64,000 nt of DNA from the NCBI RefSeq assembly GCF_013283665.1, contig NZ_JABEKU010000002.1, forward strand, positions 1,176,863 through 1,240,862. The letters are read 5' to 3'. The translations under genes were made by a program, and so were the position numbers. Shown here in pieces: positions 61,815 through 64,000 of this stretch (its first letter is position 1; every line of letters begins with the position of its first letter). Below the pieces are notes generated by a model, which did no database searches, was not told where the DNA came from, and was given only the letters and a program-made list of their open reading frames with translations. Origin of the DNA: Ensifer sesbaniae (GTDB taxonomy: Bacteria > Pseudomonadota > Alphaproteobacteria > Rhizobiales > Rhizobiaceae).

Positions 61815-61846
61815 GATTCAATAATCCTTGAAATATTGAATCATGG
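61811..61846. promoter_or_regulatory. Perfect 13-bp dyad operator between arsR 2 and DUF6428 gene
   Basis: CCATGATTCAATA and TATTGAATCATGG form a perfect 13-bp inverted repeat with a 10-base spacer. The left arm contains the arsR 2 start codon; the right arm lies 10 bases before the divergent DUF6428 start. A dimeric ArsR repressor bound here would silence both genes. Confidence 0.75.
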
Positions 61847-61856
61847 AGTAGCGCAG

Positions 61857-62354
61857 ATGACGCTTATAGACAATACCCGATACGCGCCCGCTCACATCAC
61901 CCTTGGCGCCCTGTTGGAAAAACTTGGACAAGTGGCCCTCAGGCCGCTCGTCTTCGAATACGACGGCAAGGCTGTCCGCCCGGGTTACCATGTCACCGAG
62001 GTCAAGGCCGGCCAATTCTCTGCCTTGGATTGCGGAGCCAATCCAGAAGCCTGGTCGGAAATCTTCGTCCAGCTCTGGGACGTCGATGATGGCGATCGCA
62101 CGCACATGACGGCGGGCAAGTTCTCCGTCATCGTCAGGAAGGTTTCAGAACACGTCGCCATCGACGGGGCCGCCAAGCTGACCTTCGAGGTCAGCGATGG
62201 TGTCAAGCCGATGCAGCTTTACTGCGCCGGCGACCCGTTGAGCGCGACAACGCCGTTTTCATTCACCTGTCACCGCGCCCTTCGAGCTGCAAACCGCGCG
62301 ATCGATGGCTCGCCGCACAAACCGCCCCGGCACAAGCGGGTTCTTAAAGCGTGA
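61857..62354 (+). CDS. DUF6428 protein, divergent partner of arsR 2
   Basis: The protein of 165 residues starts MTLIDNTRYAPAHITLGALL. Its core KAVRPGYHVTEVKAGQFSAL, PEAWSEIFVQLWDVDDGDRT and FEVSDGVKPMQLYCAG is conserved in proteins that I recall as DUF6428 and that commonly sit next to ArsR genes. It has no signal peptide or membrane segment. A role in arsenic or metal handling is inferred from the shared dyad. The C-terminal 40 residues diverge and are basic. The ATG at 61857 is chosen over a longer frame crossing the dyad. Confidence 0.72.
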   Translation: MTLIDNTRYAPAHITLGALLEKLGQVALRPLVFEYDGKAVRPGYHVTEVKAGQFSALDCGANPEAWSEIFVQLWDVDDGDRTHMTAGKFSVIVRKVSEHVAIDGAAKLTFEVSDGVKPMQLYCAGDPLSATTPFSFTCHRALRAANRAIDGSPHKPPRHKRVLKA

Positions 62355-62378
62355 CATCCTGGATTGGCGGGGGCTGCG

Positions 62379-62609
62379 ATGGGTCGGAAAGCGGACGCGA
62401 CGAAATCTCCCCGAACGCACTCTGCGCCGATTCTGGCGCGCGAACGAGAGGTCGCGAAAACCGCGGCGATCAACGCTCTCCTCACCCGGCCAATCGGGAT
62501 CCTTCCGGCGAAAGTTGGCGACCCGGCCAGCCCCTTTGCGCTCGGGCTCTGGAATGACGTCCGTCCCCTGCTGAAACCGGAAGTCAGCGTCTCGGCTCTG
62601 CGCGCATAA
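62379..62609 (+). pseudogene. N-terminal fragment of a ProQ/FinO-like plasmid gene
   Basis: A 76-residue frame (MGRKADATKSPRTHSA; REREVAKTAAINALLTRPIG; ASPFALGLWNDVRPLLKPEV; SVSALRA) matches, as I recall, the front half of rhizobial ProQ/FinO-domain proteins that act as RNA chaperones. The expected continuation after SALR is missing because a stop follows at once. Probably a truncated, inactive copy. Confidence 0.55.
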
Positions 62610-62877
62610 TCACGCAGCCCTATCGCCTCTACATCGAACGCAAGGACACGACGAAGAACATGGCGCGCTTCTATTCGCTCGAGATCGGCAGCAACCTCTT
62701 CGGCAAAATCTGCCTCACACGTCGCGGGGACGGATTGGCGCGCGCGGACAAACGGCGGCGCATCAGTTTTCGCGCGAAGAAGACGCGGTCGGCCTCTTCC
62801 TTGATTTGGCGCGCCGCAAGCTGCGGCGCGGATATCGCCCGCGGACGGGGACGCGGCGAGAAAAACAGACCACTTGA
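62606..62877 (+). pseudogene. WGR-domain gene with lost start codon and frameshift
   Basis: The frame reads ITQPYRLYIERKDTTKNMAR then GKICLTRR. After a one-base loss near 62729 it continues GRIGARGQTAAHQF and GLFLDLARRKLRRGYRPRTG to the stop. Restoring a T in CGTCGCGGGGACGG gives RRWGR, the eponymous motif of WGR domains. The codon where ATG is expected reads ATA. WGR proteins are frequent on rhizobial plasmids. This one is dead. Confidence 0.7.
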
Positions 62878-62968
62878 TCTTGTGCGGCGAAGGACAGATT
62901 GCTGCTGCTTGAACCAGGCACAGCGTCGACGATAGCGAACTAGACGCGATCTGCGCACGCTGACAGCG

Positions 62969-63145
62969 TCAGGACGCCAGGCACTCTTCACAGATCCCAC
63001 AACCGTCTGAGTCCATGCTCGTCGCTGGGCGCTTCTTTTGACAACAGAGGCAGGTGACGGTGTCGCGCGCGCTCCTGTTGTCGCGCTTCGGCGGTATGAT
63101 TTCGATTGGATGGTCGGAGACCGTTTGTCTACCTTGTTGATCCAT
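62969..63145 (-). CDS. Small Cys-rich (zinc-binding) protein
   Basis: The 58-residue protein begins MDQQGRQTVSDHPIEIIPPK and ends with TVTCLCCQKKRPATS and CGICEECLAS. Three closely placed cysteines and then two CxxC pairs suggest one zinc knuckle or treble clef. Such small plasmid proteins in rhizobia are of unknown function. The ATG at 63145 is preferred to a longer start. Confidence 0.6.
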   Translation of the reverse strand: MDQQGRQTVSDHPIEIIPPKRDNRSARDTVTCLCCQKKRPATSMDSDGCGICEECLAS

Positions 63146-63338
63146 CTCGGCGCTCCGTGTCGAGGCTGCTAGTTCAGATAGGAAGCCTTGAGACGGCAAC
63201 AAGATGTGTAAGCGGCAACATTATGCTTCCGGCGTCACTCGGTCGGGCGGATAGGAGCGAGATGCGCAACCCCGACTGTGAGAACCACGAATGGAGACGG
63301 TATTTGGGCTGAAATCGCGCTTGAACGGATACCGGAGC

Positions 63339-63629
63339 TCATTCCTCACCGTCTTGCATGATCCGCAGCGCCCGGATGAGGTCCGCCGCATCGAGAAGAG
63401 TATCTCTCGCGTCCTCTGGTGACAAATCTCGGGCGCGCGACGACGCAACCTGCAAATCGACCAGCACGTCCCTCGCGCGCCGACTACCAACCCTTCCAGT
63501 CTGCTCGCGCATATCGCGGATCGTGTCGACAGACCGGTCAAGAAGACGGCTCATCTCGTGCGGTGTCAGCTTCTCGATCTCATTGGCGGCTCTGATCAAT
63601 TCGGAGATAAAGGCGGGAATGGAAGACAT
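63339..63629 (-). CDS. Small helical hypothetical protein
   Basis: The 96-residue protein (MSSIPAFISELIRAANEIEK; LTPHEMSRLLDRSVDTIRDM; DLLVQVASSRAR region; DAADLIRALRIMQDGEE) is almost entirely alpha-helical and charged, without membrane or signal segments. I do not recognise the family with certainty. The ATG at 63629 is preferred over one 11 codons upstream. Transcription is in the same direction as the neighbours. Confidence 0.55.
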   Translation of the reverse strand: MSSIPAFISELIRAANEIEKLTPHEMSRLLDRSVDTIRDMREQTGRVGSRRARDVLVDLQVASSRARDLSPEDARDTLLDAADLIRALRIMQDGEE

Positions 63630-63712
63630 GGCGGGGAACGTGTGGATGCTATGCCACTTCAATGTTGCGTTCGTCGTGCTCGGTCAAACGATCGTCGAAA
63701 AGCGCGCTCGAA

Positions 63713-64000
63713 TCACGATCTGTCAAACCGCTTCAGCAATCCTGCAAGCTGCTTGTTCTGCAGCCGCAGCTTTTCTGTGAGCTGCCGCCTGAGCTGCCGG
63801 ACCTCTTCATCCAGAGCAGCAACTTCGTCGGACAACGTCGGTGGCGACCGCACGACGACGGATGCTTCCTTCGGCTGCATCGCTGCAACCACAGCAACTG
63901 GCCTTGCGCTTGGCTTCCTGACGCGCCGCTGCACTTTTCTCGGTTGCGCCGATTGTGCGCGTTCCGACGCGTGATCGTCGGCGCGCGGCGAATCGACCCT
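63713..64000 (-). CDS. SyrB-like basic coiled-coil protein, N-terminus beyond window
   Basis: The open frame continues through the right window edge. Its visible N-terminal part is basic and rich in Arg/Pro/Ala (QPRKVQRRVRKPSARP). The C-terminal part is a coiled coil (LSDEVAALDEEVRQLRRQLT then EKLRLQNKQLAGLLKRF). A basic, disordered front and a short leucine-rich coiled coil ending in LR-x-x-N-x-x-L recall SyrB-type rhizobial regulators. The assignment is tentative; the start is not in the window. Confidence 0.5.
   Translation of the reverse strand, partial: RVDSPRADDHASERAQSAQPRKVQRRVRKPSARPVAVVAAMQPKEASVVVRSPPTLSDEVAALDEEVRQLRRQLTEKLRLQNKQLAGLLKRFDRS

Noticed and set aside
63212-63230. A fourth copy of the dif-like repeat (ACATTATGC near 63216)
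   Set aside because: Only nine bases match and neither flank is conserved.
1-64000. CRISPR arrays, rRNA, tRNA genes, nod boxes and repABC origin
   Set aside because: I scanned for regular short repeats, RNA gene signatures, nodulation motifs and replication genes and found none.

Overview
The window looks like a segment of a large accessory replicon (megaplasmid or chromid) of a Rhizobiaceae member, most likely Sinorhizobium/Ensifer or a close relative. The reasons are high GC with alphaproteobacterial codon use, an aqpS-type arsenic operon, a BigR sulfide regulon, several Lrp/AsnC-controlled amino-acid catabolic operons with dedicated ABC importers, IS110-type transposase debris, and WGR/ProQ-like and SyrB-like plasmid genes. 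This assignment is inferred from gene content; no search was run.

Region 1 (1-11.2 kb) is a co-directional minus-strand operon: homoserine dehydrogenase, aldehyde dehydrogenase, a polar amino-acid ABC importer, DapA, a Cys/Met-type PLP enzyme, aspartase, a ThrB-like protein and an Lrp regulator cut by the window edge. A second Lrp gene is divergent from it. The enzymes fit homoserine -> aspartate semialdehyde -> aspartate -> fumarate + NH3, that is, uptake and catabolism of homoserine. The ThrB-like protein lacks two catalytic aspartates and looks like a pseudokinase.

Region 2 (11.4-34 kb) opens with an IS110 remnant and a small secreted protein. It then holds a large catabolic cluster: M20 deacylase, 2-hydroxyacid dehydrogenase, cupin, two aldehyde dehydrogenases, tartrate/D-malate-type dehydrogenase, two FAD amine oxidases, two HAD hydrolases, two GNAT-like proteins, a class III aminotransferase, a dipeptide-type ABC importer and an Lrp regulator. 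The set suggests import and breakdown of an N-acylated amine or polyamine-like compound. The substrate is unknown.

Region 3 (34.4-38.2 kb) is a mobile or decaying zone. It has an intact ParE-type toxin-antitoxin pair between two copies of a 21-27 bp motif; a third copy lies at 11.24 kb. The core of the motif matches half of a Xer dif site. Next to it are a frameshifted DUF433/DUF5615 toxin-antitoxin pair, an FAH fragment and a frameshifted IS110 transposase.

Region 4 (38.4-50 kb) has TrkH, a truncated glycosyltransferase, a conserved hypothetical, an APC (ethanolamine-like) permease, a YciI remnant, 3-methyladenine glycosylase I, an HlyD/FtsX/ATPase exporter and remnants of a TAXI-TRAP transporter.

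Region 5 (50-62.4 kb) is a stress island. The first part is a BigR sulfide-detoxification regulon: ArsR-family persulfide sensor, peroxiredoxin, persulfide dioxygenase, two YeeE/YedE proteins, a DUF442-SQR fusion, TauE/SafE and DUF302. The second part is an arsenic operon: arsR, thioredoxin-type arsC, aqpS, glutaredoxin-type arsC and arsH. It is followed by a convergent MFS transporter with its own arsR and a divergent DUF6428 gene. EF-hand and possible TniQ-like remnants lie between the two parts. The last 1.6 kb carries broken ProQ-like and WGR genes and three small plasmid-type genes. I saw no rRNA, tRNA, CRISPR array or replication origin.
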